A stretch of 64,000 nucleotides of DNA from Tetrahymena elliotti 4EA (GCA_000231825.2 JH720326.1:365608-429607); one strand, 5' to 3'. Positions 17,105 through 32,550 are shown, counted from the stretch's first letter. The notes: a model not told the origin generated them from the sequence alone. Program-made: numbers and translations.

Positions 17105-17922
17105 CTTTTCCTCATTATTTATTAATTTTTCTATTCTTTTCAATTCATCATTATTTTCTTACTCCTTAATTTATTTTTGTTTCTAAAAAATGTATTTTTC
17201 TTTTTCAATAAAACTATTCTTCATGATATCTCAAGTTTTGATTCTTTTATTTAAAGTTAATTTAAGTTTTAAAACAATCTCAATTTAATATTTATTTTTT
17301 TTTTAAATTACTTCATAAATATTTCTAAAATTATTGATTTTTTTCACTACAATTAAATTATATTCTAATAAATGCTATCTTTCAACTAAAAATGTATTCA
17401 TTTTTAAATCTTAATATTTAATATCAATCATGATAATATGTAAGAATTTTAATGTTAAAACTCTTTTTGGAGATTTAGAACATAAACTAGAAAATTTAAC
17501 AGAAAAATAAATATTAATTTTAGTAAAATTTTTTCATAAGAATTAAAAATTTCAATTTATATTTGAAAAAAAAAACAGAATATAAAAAGATGTCAATTCA
17601 TTTTACGGAAGGCTGAAATTTTTTAAAATATTTTTTTGTCAAACAAATTTAACTTTTATATGTTACAAAAGAATACAAATTTTAAATATACAAAGAGACC
17701 CACCCAGAAATTAGTGATTTAAGTTAATTTAAAAGTTAATTTTATTTAATTAATTTTTTTATCTCAAATTTTTAAATTAATTTTAAAATTAAAATCAAAA
17801 ACTGAAAAAGGGTAAATATTTCAAAAACTAATTTGAACAAAACTTTATTAATATTAGAATGAATGCGTATTACATTCACATATGAGTAAAATTTAGAAAT
17901 TCTAAAAAATATTGAAATTATT
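17105..17922. other. Intergenic between convergent genes
   Basis: AT-rich 3' flanks of two convergently transcribed genes. No gene-like frame or RNA gene was recognised. Confidence 0.5.
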
Positions 17923-19275
17923 TCAATAATCATACTTTAAAAAATATGAAAAATTAAAAAGATTGATATGAGATTATAAATTTTTAATCTGGAATAAAAT
18001 ATATATTTAAAGATATAAAAAATGATATGTACCCTACAAAATTATTAATTTTATCAGTAAAATCTATTTACAAGTAAATGATTCTTTTAAACTTAATTTA
18101 GTATCATTATTTAACTAAACTACTAATTTAATATTGTTTTCATTTTTAAAGAATGAAGAACTATTTTTTTCTAAGCTCAATTAGCTATTATATTTAGGGT
18201 AATCTAATATATCAAAAACTAAATCCTTTATACATACCCTTACTTCTATTTATTTTTCTTGAAAATAAAGAGAGCTGCCTTTCTTGTAATATTAACTAGA
18301 ACCTTTCTTTATTGTAATATAGTCTACATTTTAATTATTATTAAAATCATAGCCTATTATATTATTAAGTTGTATAGAAAAATTTTTTGATTGCGAGAGA
18401 GCTTTTATTTTAAATCTGAATACATATTTTGTGTTTTAATCCAAGGAGATATCTGAAAAAGCATATAAATATTCAGAGTTAGGTTGGTGTATTAGGATTT
18501 TATTTTGATTATTTTTTTCAAAAATTTTGACGATTTAATCACAATTGTTTTTTCCTTCAAAGAATGAAATAATATTAGTTTTCTACTGATTTGGGTATTA
18601 CCTTATTTGAAATACACTTAATTAATTTATTTATTTTAATATTTCATCTTGTGTGAATTTACCTGATTTGGAATCAAATTCAGTTTACATATTGTTTGAG
18701 TTAGTATTAATAGCAGACACTATTTAAGAACTAAGATTATTTAATTTTGATGAAATTCCATCAATAAATTTTTTGTAATTGTCTTCTAATTAAGTTATAT
18801 TTGCTTACGTATCTTTAAAAATAGATTTTAACTCTTTTATTCTAGCTAATTTATGATATTCTTATATTATTTTAGGCATACTCGCCTAAATTTATTAAGG
18901 TTTTTATATTGTTTATTTCTAGCAAGCATCAATTTGGTTGTTTACTACACTCTTTAATTCTACAAAATAGCTTTCTATTTGTTGCACTAAAGTTTAAGCA
19001 TTCTATTCTTTTATAAGTTTTACAGCTTATAGAAGAATTTAGTTATTTTTAAGAGGTGGCCACTTTGGGATTATAGTATCATTATTAGATTCTATAATTT
19101 ATTTGATTAAGACATAATTTATAGATAAATTGAAATTTTCATCTTCTTCTACACAAGCTAGACAATATAAAAGCTATTGATTTTATTTATTATTCTATAT
19201 ACCTTTCACTTGCATATATTCTATCTAATATGTAGGATGATTCTAGCATTATTATATTTCTATTTTAGAATCCAT
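17923..19275 (-). CDS. B-box-like zinc-binding and coiled-coil protein, 450 residues
   Basis: Single frame from ATG 19275 to TGA 17923, 451 codons. The N-terminus has CQNHPTYQIEYMQ followed by LLYCLACVEED, a C-x2-H...C-x2-C arrangement like the first half of a B-box zinc site; the remaining ligands are not obvious. Then comes NYVLIKQIIESNNDTIIPKWPP, and a long helical region (about residues 70-210, rich in Gln, Lys and Glu) suited to a coiled coil. From about 240 to 400 the sequence is strand-like (YLYAFSDISLDQNTKYVFRFKIK, quoted in part, and IGYDFNNNQ), suggesting a beta-sandwich at the end. The last 40 residues are AT-driven Ile/Leu/Phe. The architecture resembles TRIM-type proteins without a RING, but the family is not named with confidence. 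Confidence 0.65.
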
Positions 19276-19610
19276 TTATTTATTTGATTTATTTATTATT
19301 TTTAATGAATATAAAAATATTCTTTTTTGGAAATTTAATTTAAAATGAAAATTTTTTTATTTCACTTAGATTATTTATTTTTAAAATAGTAGAAATTTAA
19401 TAAAAATAGTAAATAAATATTGTGTTTTGAATACAATTTAATATTAATTTCATTAGGAATTAGTAAATCTAAAAAATTATTTAAAGTAAACATAAATTTA
19501 TTTAAAAGATTGTGATTGAATAATAAATAGATTGTTTAACAAAATATCTAAAATATATTACAAACAAAGTAGTGTAGCACCATAGTATAATAGGGATTAA
19601 AGAAATAGCA
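19276..19610. other. Divergent promoter region
   Basis: About 335 bases between two divergent start codons, so both promoters must lie here. AT-rich, with no distinct motif recognised. Confidence 0.5.
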
Positions 19611-21136
19611 ATGGCAAGTTAAAATTAGATTATTGAGATATTTAAAAATCTCAAAGAAAGTAAAGTTAATTTAATGATCAATAGATTTGCTAATTTGGAA
19701 TCTCTTTCATTGGTAAGTTAGATATAATTATGAATAACTGATTGCGAAAATGATTTTTAAAATTTTGATTTTAACCATTTTGTTTTAACCAAATAGAATG
19801 AGCGTGAAAATTTGATGAAAAATGAGCAAAATATTAAAGAGCAGATCAATCAAAAATTTGAAATAGAGGAAATAGATGAACCATTTCTCAATTTTTTGTT
19901 TTTGTATGTCAAATGGCTAAATGATAAAGATCAAACTAATTACTATGATCCTTATAAGAATCTCATCAAGGCATTAGATTATCTCAAAAACATGATTAGT
20001 ATTATGAAAAGCACTCATGAATACCTTATGAAATTCATCACCTATTTTATTTAGGTTTCTAAGATTATATCCAAAAAGGTTCTTGATTTTGCTAGACAGG
20101 TAAATATTTTAAATAAAACAAAGATATCTTATTCAATTTTAGTTTTATTTTTCAAAAGTAAAAACAATGAATTAATATTCTTGTTATTTTCTATGTTATT
20201 AAATCTTTTCTTATAAAAATAACTATTCAAAATAAATAAATTAAATTAACATTTTTAGTAAAAGTGAACATTTTTAATATAAAATAGAATAGAAAAGATG
20301 AAAATAAATTTATGTCTGATTTAGAATAGCACTTCTAAACATGGATTTCTACTATTAACAAGGAATTGAAAGATAAAGATAGTTAATTTAAAAAACAAAT
20401 TATTTTAAAGATTTATAATATTTAATTGGGTATACGTTTTTAGAAGTATGATTATCCCGGTTGTTCAAGTATTCTTAATCATACAAAGAACTATTAGGAT
20501 CCTTCTAATAGTTACTTGAATTAAGAGCCAATTAGTTAAAGAATTTTATTTATGTACTACTTTGGTAGATTATAGATTTTCTCTTAAGATTTCAAAAAAG
20601 CAAGTCAATGTTTGCAATATGCTTTAGATAAATGTCCAGCTAATGCTTTCAAATAAAGAAGATAAATTTTAAAGTACTTAATCCCTGTAAACATGTACTG
20701 TGGAAAGTTCCCTACCTCAGAGCTTATAAAAAAGTATGAATTATATGAATATTCAGATTTGGCTATAGCTATTTTAGAAGGTAACATGAAAAAACTTGAA
20801 GAGCAAAGAGAAAAATGGAAAAAGTGTTGGATCAAAAGAAGTTTATATCTTTTCATTGGTATGCTTGAAACCTTAACAATTAGAAACCTCTGCAAGAGAG
20901 TTATATAAATTATGGAAAAATAAAGAAGTAGTAGTAATGTTTTTAACTTAGAATTAAATAAATTTAAACTTGCTTTCGAATTTTCTGCTTAAAGACCATT
21001 TGAAGAAGAAGAAGTTGCATGTCTTCTTGGTAACCTCTTTTATTAATAATATTTATTTGGATATGTCCACAAAACGGCTAAAGGTTCTACTGTTGTTCTT
21101 AGACCTCAAAATGCTTGCCCAAAATTAAAATCTTGA
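19611..21136 (+). CDS. PCID2: PCID2/Thp1-like PCI-domain protein of the TREX-2 mRNA export complex
   Basis: Three exons (19611-19712, 19797-20099, 20288-21136; 1254 nt) give 417 residues, close to the roughly 400 of PCID2. Conserved pieces of the PCI/winged-helix half are clear: RILFMYYFGRLQIFSQDFKKA, KQRRQILKYLIPVNMYCGKFP, ELIKKYELYEYSDLAIAILEGN, TIRNLCKRVI and EEEVACLLGNLFYQQYLFGY, ending with a short basic tail. In other eukaryotes Thp1/PCID2 pairs with Sac3/GANP and DSS1 in TREX-2 at nuclear pores, binding RNA and helping mRNA export. The N-terminal 200 residues are helical repeats with little conservation, as is usual. The start ATG precedes a helical segment and is followed at once by coding sequence. 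Confidence 0.88.
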
Positions 21137-21908
21137 ATCAAATGAAAAAATAAAAACTAATTATTGTTTTATTTCTTAATATTTATTGTTTTGTAAGCCT
21201 TCTTATTTCTAAAATCTAAATTAATAATATAAAATAAAACCTTTTATTCTTGTACTACATTTCTTTCCTGTTAATACTGAAAAGTATATTACTATGATTC
21301 CTCATTAATTAGCACCTACCTGCTGCATAGTTTTATAATAAGTAAATAAATAAATTAATTACTTTATTAATGATTGAAGTGACTGTAAGTAATACAAAAA
21401 AGATATTTATGAGATTTGAGGATATCAATTCAATAAAATTGAGTAAGAAAAAAATAATTTAGATTTTTAATTGAACTTAATATCATAAGTATTTAATGAA
21501 TAAAGTATCTTAGGTATTTAAGAGAATTACGAAAATAAAAATTTATTGATTTTTTTTAATAAAGGAATTAAAAATGAAATATTTAAACTTTTTTAATTTC
21601 TAGCCTAAATAGAGACTAATTTTTAAAATGTCAAAAGATGTTGAGTATTTTTATTGATTTAATTAATATTTTTGTTACTGATAATTTTTCAGATTTTTTG
21701 CGCAGAAATTCAATTTGATTGCATTGAAAAGTTAAAATAAAAAATTAAATATAAAAAACAGCAATAGTTTAATAAAAAACATAGTCTTTTAAGCTTTTAT
21801 TAATATAAACCAAATAAATTATTCAATAAATACATTTCTATACAAAAGCACTCATTTTAGCTAGCATCGAAAAAATACTTATAGTCAGAAAAATTAAAAG
21901 GGAACGAC
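21137..21908. other. Intergenic, no gene seen
   Basis: AT-rich spacer between two rightward genes. It presumably contains the terminator of PCID2 and the promoter of the large TRIM-like gene. No repeat or RNA gene was recognised. Confidence 0.5.
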
Positions 21909-24900
21909 ATGAGTGATAGCGAACTTAGTGGAGAAGTCAAAGAAAGTCAAGATAATAACATTTTAAAATCAGAATTGATTGCTACTTTTGGAGATAAATA
22001 GATTAAAAATTAATAAAAAGATCATTTAAGTAGTTATCAACATAGAAATTAGTTTGGAAACTTAATTAGTTAGCAATCAGATATTTAGCAAATGTACTAG
22101 TTTGATAATGGAAAAATGTAGAATCAATTCTTTGTTGATCAAAATTAGTTTAAACAAACAAGCAATAATTTTAACAATAATTTTTTAGACTAAAATATAA
22201 ATTTTTAATACAAATAAGATGACAAAGTTAATTATACTCCTAAAAGCTTCACTGAAAAAGATAAATATTCCTTAGGAGGAAATGTTTATTAATAGAAGAT
22301 TAATAATTATGCTAATAATGAAGCCGATATTGCAATTATGTTGAATAACTCTATCTAAAGTGCACATTCTTAATAGATTATCAATAACGATATTAGTGAT
22401 GAAGAAAATGAAAGAAGATTGGCAAATAATTTTTAAATCAGTGGAAATAGTTTGAGTCCAGATTTTAAAATTGAATCTGTGAAAAATACTAACTAACAAA
22501 ACAGCACTAATTATTTGCATTAATAGTAAAATAATTAAAATTAATAGGAATCAGATATTAATTAATGGAAAGATGATCATGTAGGTTATGAAGAATAAAA
22601 TGATTAAAAAAGGAATTGTGATAGTTGTCATGTTATACCAGCAAATTATATAGCTCTTCCATGCACACATAATTTTTGTATAAATTGTTTAATAAAAATT
22701 TACACAAACCCTATGATGTGTAGAAAGGATTATGATAATTTTGCAGAACTAGTTTGTTAAATTTGTTCTAAACCTACTAAATTAGATTATGAGTCATAGA
22801 TTGCAATAGAAAATGAAATTTAATAGCTTTTAATAAATAGTGTGAATGATTAGAATTCATTGCAGATGATATCAAATCCTAATTTATAGTTAGACGATAA
22901 CAATTAGTAAGAAAGCAGAGATGATTTAAATAATAGTGAAAATCAAGAATAAATTGTTTTGAAGGAATAAATTTAGAAGAAAGATTCATAATAATTTTAA
23001 TCTGCAAATAATTATTTATAAATGTATGATCAGTCTGATCAGAATAGTTAATAGTAATAATAACAATAAGTATAATAGTATTTTTAATAAAGATATTAAA
23101 TGCCTAAAGACGAAGTTATTCATGAAGAAGAAAGTATGGAGACTTTTCTAACTAATGAGACTCACAAATTGGTTTAATTTAATAATGGTGACTCACCATA
23201 TCAAAGTCTACCAAAAAGCTCTTTCTAGAATAAATAATATTTGACAAAGAGTTCCTATTCAAGTAATCAAGCAGGATAAACTGGGAATATTTTAACTAAC
23301 AGTTTGCTTAAGGTCCTTCATAATAATAATGGAAGTGTCAATAATACCAATTAAAAAAATAATTCATAAAATTAATAAAATATTCAACCAATTTAATTCT
23401 CTGATTTCAAATAAAGCCTAGAAAATTACAAAAACGATAACCTCTTTTTATAGTTTTAAAATGATGATTAGGAGTTTTAAGTAAAGAATCTGATGTTAAC
23501 AGAAGAAAGTGCTGCAGAATCAGATAAAAAAAATATTAGTGCTATTTCACCAATTGCTTCAAACAACAATAAAAATCCCAATTAATTGAATGTATTAAAA
23601 ACAGAAACAGACTAGAGTGCATCTAACAATAATATTTTAGAATTTAGAAGAGTTGAGAGTGATTTAAGTGAATAAGAAAACAATCTTCTAGGTTTAGAAT
23701 TATAACAATAAAGTAATTCAATTCAAGCAAATAAGGAAAAGCCATAGATAATACATTCATAATATATTGCTGAAGAAAAACCAAACTAACCTTAACCAAA
23801 TATTCGTCTTTTAAATTCTATTCAACAAAGCAAAGATTTTGCTCATTTAAATTAAATTTATTCTTAAAATTTAAAGAAATAAGAAACTCTAACACCCTAC
23901 ACACCCTCAGATTTAAATCTTCTTCATTCTATCCAGTAAAGCTAAGATTTAAAAAGTTCTTATAGCAATAATTCATAAAAAATTTCTAAAGCAGAAACAC
24001 CTGCATTTAATAACTAGAATTTCCATATCTTGAATTCAGTTTAACAAAGCAAAGATCTTCAAAATTTTTCTCTTTCCACCAATAATCCAAATTAATTTTT
24101 GAATTTGAATCAAGCAGCCTCACCTCACTCTAATATTCAGTTACTGCATTCAATACAAGATAACTCAAGCTAATCATCAAATAAAATTTCTTAAAAATAA
24201 AGCAATAGCTCAAATTCTGCAGATAACAGATTTTTGTAGATCAAGGATTCAATAAAATAGGTAAATAGTTCACATTTAATCTAAACTGAAGATAGTGTCA
24301 TTTCACAAAATTAAAAAAGAAACATTATTGTTTCAGAGTATATTCCAATGGAAAAAGAAGAAAATAAGTAAATAGTAACTCCTTAAGTCTAACATTCTAA
24401 TAGTAAAGAAAATATAAGCTTGTCTTAGTAGAATAGCTACATGAGATTGACATAAACAAATAAATACACTGATAATATAAATAATTAACAACAATAATAA
24501 TAGGGTTAAGAAAAGGAATTAAATATGTAACAACAAAGTTAAAGCATTCAATAAACTTAACCTTAATCTCTTAATAACAGTTCTTAAGTAAGCAAATAAG
24601 ACTCAAATATAAATAAATAGCTTAAAAATAGCAAAATTTAATAATAAGAATAAGTTTAACAGTAATAATAAAAACAAACTCAATAGAATTAGTAAAGTAG
24701 TTATGATAATTAATTCTTGAGAACAAGAGAGTAAATAAAGAGTGGAGGTAAAATTAGCTATAGAAGTAGTAGAAATAGTAAATCAGAAAGTATGACTGAG
24801 AATCAACTCATGTAAAGCTTGGAAAGCAATAATATTAATGCTTTAAGCACTAATTGTAATGAACATCCTTTAGAAGATGCTTAACTATTTTGTTTTACTT

Positions 24901-27746
24901 GTGAATGTAAATGCATTTGTACAGCATGCTAAACTGACTCTATAAAGCATAATGGACACCAAGTTGAGAATGTAACAAGAAGTTATGATATTTTGTAAAT
25001 TAGACTTTAAGAAACACATCAAGATATTTCAAATAAAATTGAATTAATGGATTCTACTTATTGGAATTTCTCTTAATAAAAAATTAATGTTCAAAAGAAA
25101 AATGAAGAAATGTAATAATAAATTACTCAAACATTTAACAGTCTCAGGGATTTATTAAAACTTAAAGAAAATGAGCTTTTGTAGCAACTTGCTCAACACT
25201 AATAAAAAGCATTGTAAATAGTTGACTAAGAGTGTAATAAAATGCAGGAAGCAAGAAAAACTCTTGAGACAGTTTCAGGAAAATTAAACATAATTTAAAA
25301 TGCTCAACCCTCTGAATTAGTTGAACTATCAGATTGTACTATTGCTTTTAATTATTATGCAGAATGCAAAAGAATATTAAACGAAATTATTTCTAAGACT
25401 AAAATTGATTAAGAGCCAATAAAATAATTTGAAAATACTTCATTAGGAATTATATAACAAATTATTGATTAAGTTAAAATTTGCATAAGTGATATTAAAT
25501 TCCCTCAACCACAAAGAGATTTGAGGTTATCTCCATAGAGTAATAGATTTATGGCAAGTAATTTCTAACTAAATAATTTTACTCCATAACATTAATCTAT
25601 AACCACAATAGAGGAAGTGGGAACATAAAATAGCAATTAAGCTTTTTATTCAAATAAACTGAGTCAAAATAAATCGGATTCAAATTAAAAGGCTAAGGAA
25701 AATCAAGCAAATCTAGAAAGTTTAGCCAAATTCAAGTAAATTCTTCATAATAACTCAGCTTAAGCTAATACTAATAATACAAATCAGATCACTTTTGAGA
25801 GAAAAGATTTATAAAATCAATTAATGAAATAACAGCTTCAGTTCAATTCAGATCAAAAATCTTAATTTTAACATTCTAAAAAAGATTTAAAAATAAAAGA
25901 GAATAATAATTTTACAGAAAGTGATGAAATAATATCACAAAGTTAGAGAAATCAAACAAATACAGAAGTTAACAAGAACAATAGCAATAACACCAATGGC
26001 TATTATCTTTACAATAATAGTTAAAGATCAAGTTAACTTAAAAGTCAAAAAGGAGAGCTCTTTTCAAATACAAATACAGAATAAAGTGATAAACAGATAG
26101 TCAATTCAATTAATAAAGTAAGAATGTAAAATAATTTTTCACCTTCTTCAGTTGACAACTCTAAGAGCTTAGATCAAATAGAATAAAGATATCAAGTAAA
26201 TTTCTCAGAATAAAAAAGAGAATCATTTGATTAAAAGGATAATAATATTGATTTAAAGAGTTCTAATATTACCTAGTAAGACAGTGCTCTTATTTCTAAG
26301 ATTTAATAGAGTCATCCAAAACTTAAGCTTTAGTCCAACCATCTTTAAGATGAAATAGATAAAATAAATAACAGTCTCTTTGAATTGTAAGCAAACATAG
26401 ACTTGAACACAGTCTTTTGTAGAACAGAGTAGTCTCCTTTGAAGGAAAAAAATGATTATCTAGTAAACTATTCAGAGAGATAGCAAAAGCTTAATTCTAA
26501 TAGAGTACCTAAAAAGTATAGCCCTAATCATTATCAAAGTTAACAATAACAATCTTAATAATCTTCTATTAATTCTGTAAAGCAACAAGTACTTTCTCCC
26601 ACTACTGCATCAAGTATTCAAAAGTTTTTCAAAAACTTTTAATAAAAATATGAATAGAAATAAGGGTAATCAACCGCAAATACTCAGTAGAGTTTTACAA
26701 GTAAAAGCAGCAATCCTGAAGCAAGACAAACAAATAATCTCAAATTATCTAATTCTATTTTTAGTTACTCTAAAAAAATAAATGAACAAAATCAAAATTA
26801 ATCAGTGAAAAAAGAATTAAGATCTAAATATTAGCACCATAAACACCTCAGTGACATAAAAGTAAATTCTATATCTATTAGTAATGATATCTCTAATCAA
26901 TCTAATATTTTATCTCCAAAACCACTTCTAAATGACTTTGACTTTTAGCTCTACAGTAATAAAAGTAGTAAGGATATCAATTACAATTTCTCTACCTCTT
27001 CATAAACAGGTGATAACTTCATCTATCTACCAGAGTAATCTGTTATTGAAAAACTTTCTGCATTTTAACAAGATATCAAAAACTCATCAATCTTCCAAAA
27101 AGAGCTCAGAATGAAAGAAATTGATTGGATGAAAACAAAAACAATAACTTTACTTAAAAAATCAGAAAATCACTTTTAATCACAACACACATTTAATAAT
27201 GAGTAAGATCAAGCTTAATCTTACTTGTAAAAATCTACCATTACACCAAATAATTATCGTTCTAATTCAAACATAAACTTGTCTAAATTATCTATTAACT
27301 CAACGGCTAATCAATTTAATACTTCCAATTCTTAATTTATTCCAAATAATAATTACCATTCAGAGGGTAGATAAAGCTGTCTAAGCAGCAACAATAACCT
27401 CAGGTCAGTCACACCCAAACAATCTTCTCCTTCAGCTAACTATTTCAATAAAGCTACTTATAACTCTTCCAAATAAAATATTAACAATTTCTAAGGTTAA
27501 TACTCTCAAAAAAGACTTCAAAAACCAAAAAGCTTCACTTCAAGAAATCTTTTGAGCATGTTTGATAAATCTCCTTCCAATAATTTTTTCGTATTAAATT
27601 AAGAAAAATTTTTGGGAGAAACTAAGTCCCTAAAGAATTTTACAAACAGTAATAACAACAATTAAAATTTAGTAGAATCATTTAACATGATAAACCATAA
27701 TGGGAATATAAATATTAATGGTAATAACAATAACAGTCTTATTTGA
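21909..27746 (+). CDS. TRIM-like RING + B-box + coiled-coil protein, 1945 residues, intronless
   Basis: One frame of 1946 codons from ATG 21909 to TGA 27746. At residue of about 237 a RING-type site appears: CDSC...ALPCTHNFCINC...CQIC (C-x2-C, C-x-H-x2-C-x2-C, C-x2-C), with an unusually long last loop. About 740 residues of Gln/Asn/Ser-rich sequence follow. A B-box (NCNEHPLEDAQLFCFTCECK...CTAC...KHNGHQVENV) lies at about 982-1025. Next is a 100-residue coiled coil (DILQIRLQETHQDISNK to KENELLQQLAQHQQK). The remaining 800 residues are again low complexity. RING/B-box/coiled-coil proteins are usually ubiquitin ligases or scaffolds. Ciliate relatives commonly keep the B-box-coil pair. A short motif (LLxSIQQSKDL) recurs four times at residues of about 635-745. 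The function beyond possible E3 activity is unknown. Confidence 0.8.
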
Positions 27747-28111
27747 AATAAAAAAATTAAAAAATAAAATTTTATCTAATTTAATACTATTTATAATCTT
27801 GTGTATCTTATCTTATTTTTTATCTTCATCTTCAAGAGTTATTCTAATTATTTATTCTTATTCAGTTGTTTTCAATCATTTTATTATCAATTATAAATTA
27901 CTTTTAGGTTTACGAATAATGTTTTGAAATAATAAAAAATAACTTAAATTATATTTGATTAATGAATGGATGGATTAAAGGAAATAATACGGTTGACAAA
28001 AATATTTAATAAACCCAAATTGAATGAACTATATTAGTTTGATTAAGTTTAGTTTGATTGATTATATATGTTTATTTTAAATATATATTAAATGATGTGA
28101 TTGATTTCATC
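27747..28111. other. Intergenic between convergent genes
   Basis: About 365 bases forming the 3' flanks of the TRIM-like gene and SRP54. AT-rich with GATT-type short repeats (about 27960-28080); no gene. Confidence 0.5.
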
Positions 28112-30004
<1,893 letters not shown>

Positions 30005-32367
30005 CTCTATTAAAACTTTTTATGACTATTTGAATAAATAAAGTTTGTTTTTTTATAAAATTTGTTTTGAATTAAAAATTGAAGCAAATAAATTTATGAA
30101 CGAATGAATTCTTCCTTCTTAATCAATTAATCAATATGAATAAAAGCAATAAGAAGAAGAAGAAATTCAATCTGCACTAATCTAAAACAAGCAAGCAAAC
30201 AAACAAACAAAGATAATGAATATATCTTCTATTTAATTTAGATAATCCTTAACTAATATCAATGATTATTATTCTAAAATAGTCTTTTTTCTACTAATTA
30301 TATGCGTTTTAGAGCTGCCTTCATCTTTTTAATTGAAACACGTATGCAATTACATTTAATCATAATTCTTCTGCATAAAAGCCTTATCAATATAAATTTT
30401 GCCATTATACTTATTATCAAAGAATAAAAGAATTTTTAAGTCCTTCCAAAAAAATTACAACCAAATATTATAATAAAAATCTAATTTATTCTTTTGACCA
30501 TTCATACTTATTAAAATTCACTAGACATTTTTATTTTTTTTAAATAATAATTTTCATTTAGCACTAGCGTCAATTAATTTTTAAAATAAGAATAATATTT
30601 TAATCCAAATTATGAAAATCACATATACTTTGTTTTTTAAAAAATCTTAAATATTACAAATATTTTTAAATTATTTATTCAGAATTTTATTCAAGTAAAT
30701 ATATTTTATCATGATTAAACTGTATTAAATTTAAGATTTTAATTTTTAGCTGAAAAATAATTATTATATCTTTCAAAATATATATGAATAAAATCTAATT
30801 ATTAAAGAATATTAATTAAAATATAAAATAAATTTAAACTACATTTTCTTGATTAATAATAGAAAAAGGTTTTCATATTTTTTATTATAAAAACACGAAA
30901 TCCAAAACAATTAAAAAAAAGATAAATCATTACTCAATTTTACTTTTGAAGAGAAAAGGTGATAATTAAAGGTTCTAAAAAAGTAAACTACATTATTAGA
31001 GTTCATATTATTTTGAATACAAACAAATTAAACTTAGTTAAATATAACAGAAAAATTAACTTCTAAATTAATTACTACTCATATAACCCTTAAACTCAAT
31101 AACATAATGATTTAAAAAAAAGGTTTTCAAATTGAAGTTAAATACCCTCAAAATAGAATTGGATGAACAAATAAATTAAATAAATTGAAAAAAAAAAATT
31201 AATTTAAAATAATAGTTTTTCTCTATTTAAAAAGAAATAATATTAGAGATTTACAAAATTTTATCAGAGAATACTCAATAAATACTTTTCGGTTACTTAC
31301 TTCTCTAAAATCTACAATTTGAATGAGAAATAGCTTTTGATCTTGATTTTAAAACATAATTATTAATTTTAATAAAAAAATCAAATATTAAAATAGTAAT
31401 CAGATATGCGACGACTGATTAAGCATCAAAAATGTTTTATCTATCTCATCAAATATTTTATTTTTATTATTCAATTTATTTACATATTTTTACCAATACC
31501 ATACAGAATTTTATTTTGTACACTTCTTGCTTTTATGAAATAAAAATATCATTTGTTGGTCTAAATATTCAAAAATTAACATTTTTGGCTATTATTTGTT
31601 TAGAAAGAAAGCTTACTTAAAAAATATTGATTTGAAATTTATTTTTTTCTAAATTTTAGACATATATTATGCTTATTCCTTAGAAAAATTATTATTATGA
31701 TTATTTTGAATAATATTTTTAAATTTTAATTGATAAATAATATGATTTATTTGAAAAATTTGAAAATTTCTGAGTTATTATATGTTGAACTATCTAATTG
31801 AATTAGTCAAAAACAAAATTATTGCATATGTATTTGATTTACATAAAATGTCCAATAGATATATGATTTCATTAAATAAGGAATGAATTCCAAAGAAAAG
31901 AATTTATTTTTGTTTGATTTTAGTTTTATTTCAATGGTTTTAAGTGACTTGTATTTTTATTTTAATTGATTGATTTGATAAATCTACCTTGTTACATTTT
32001 TAATATGCAATTATCTATCTTCTTTTTTATTGATTATTTAGGTTTTCCATTAATCATTGATTTTTTAAATTAAAGCTTTAATCTTTAGAAATATAAATAT
32101 TAATTTTTTTAAAAGCATAGAAATTTTTTAGTTTACTAATTTTATTTTTGATTAATTGACAAATTTTCTGACCAAAAAATAGCTTTATCAAACAAATTAA
32201 TTAGAAAATAATACTAAACATCTATCTATTTCATGCGTCTCTTTGAAACCTTTCTAATAGATAAATATCATAATCTATCAAATCTTTTAGAAACAAAAAA
32301 TAAAGTAAAAATAATAAAAAATAAAAAATTTAAAACAAAATAAAATCAAAAAATCAAAAAATAAAAA
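30005..32367. other. Intergenic, 2.4 kb, no gene seen
   Basis: Very AT-rich on both strands. It should contain the SRP54 promoter near its left edge. A GCAAGCAAACAAACAAACAA run lies at about 30190-30210. No frame has recognisable protein content, and no tRNA-like cloverleaf or other RNA gene was recognised by eye. Confidence 0.45.
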
Positions 32368-32550
32368 ATGGAACAAAATAAATAGGATTGCCCTAATTGC
32401 AAATCAAAAGAAAATGTAATTAAAATTGTATATGGTAAACCAGCACAATCTTTAATTGAAAAAGCAGAGAGAAAGGAAGTCTATTTGGGTGGATGTTGTG
32501 TTACCTCAGATAAATGGTATTGCTAAGCTTGTAAGAAGAAATTTCAATGA
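32368..32550 (+). CDS. 60-residue zinc-ribbon protein
   Basis: A complete small frame, ATG 32368 to TGA 32550, with two in-frame TAA/TAG glutamine codons among its 60 residues. It has CPNC near the N-terminus and CQAC near the C-terminus (two C-x2-C knuckles). Between them is IVYGKPAQSLIEKAERKEV followed by LGGCCVTSDKWYC. This matches the layout of a small uncharacterised zinc-ribbon family known mainly from bacteria (CP.C, then YG.P...., A..GE..LGGC....WYC..C). The role is unknown; nucleic acid or protein binding through the ribbon is a guess. It sits isolated between two long AT-rich spacers, so its composition stands out clearly. Confidence 0.72.
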
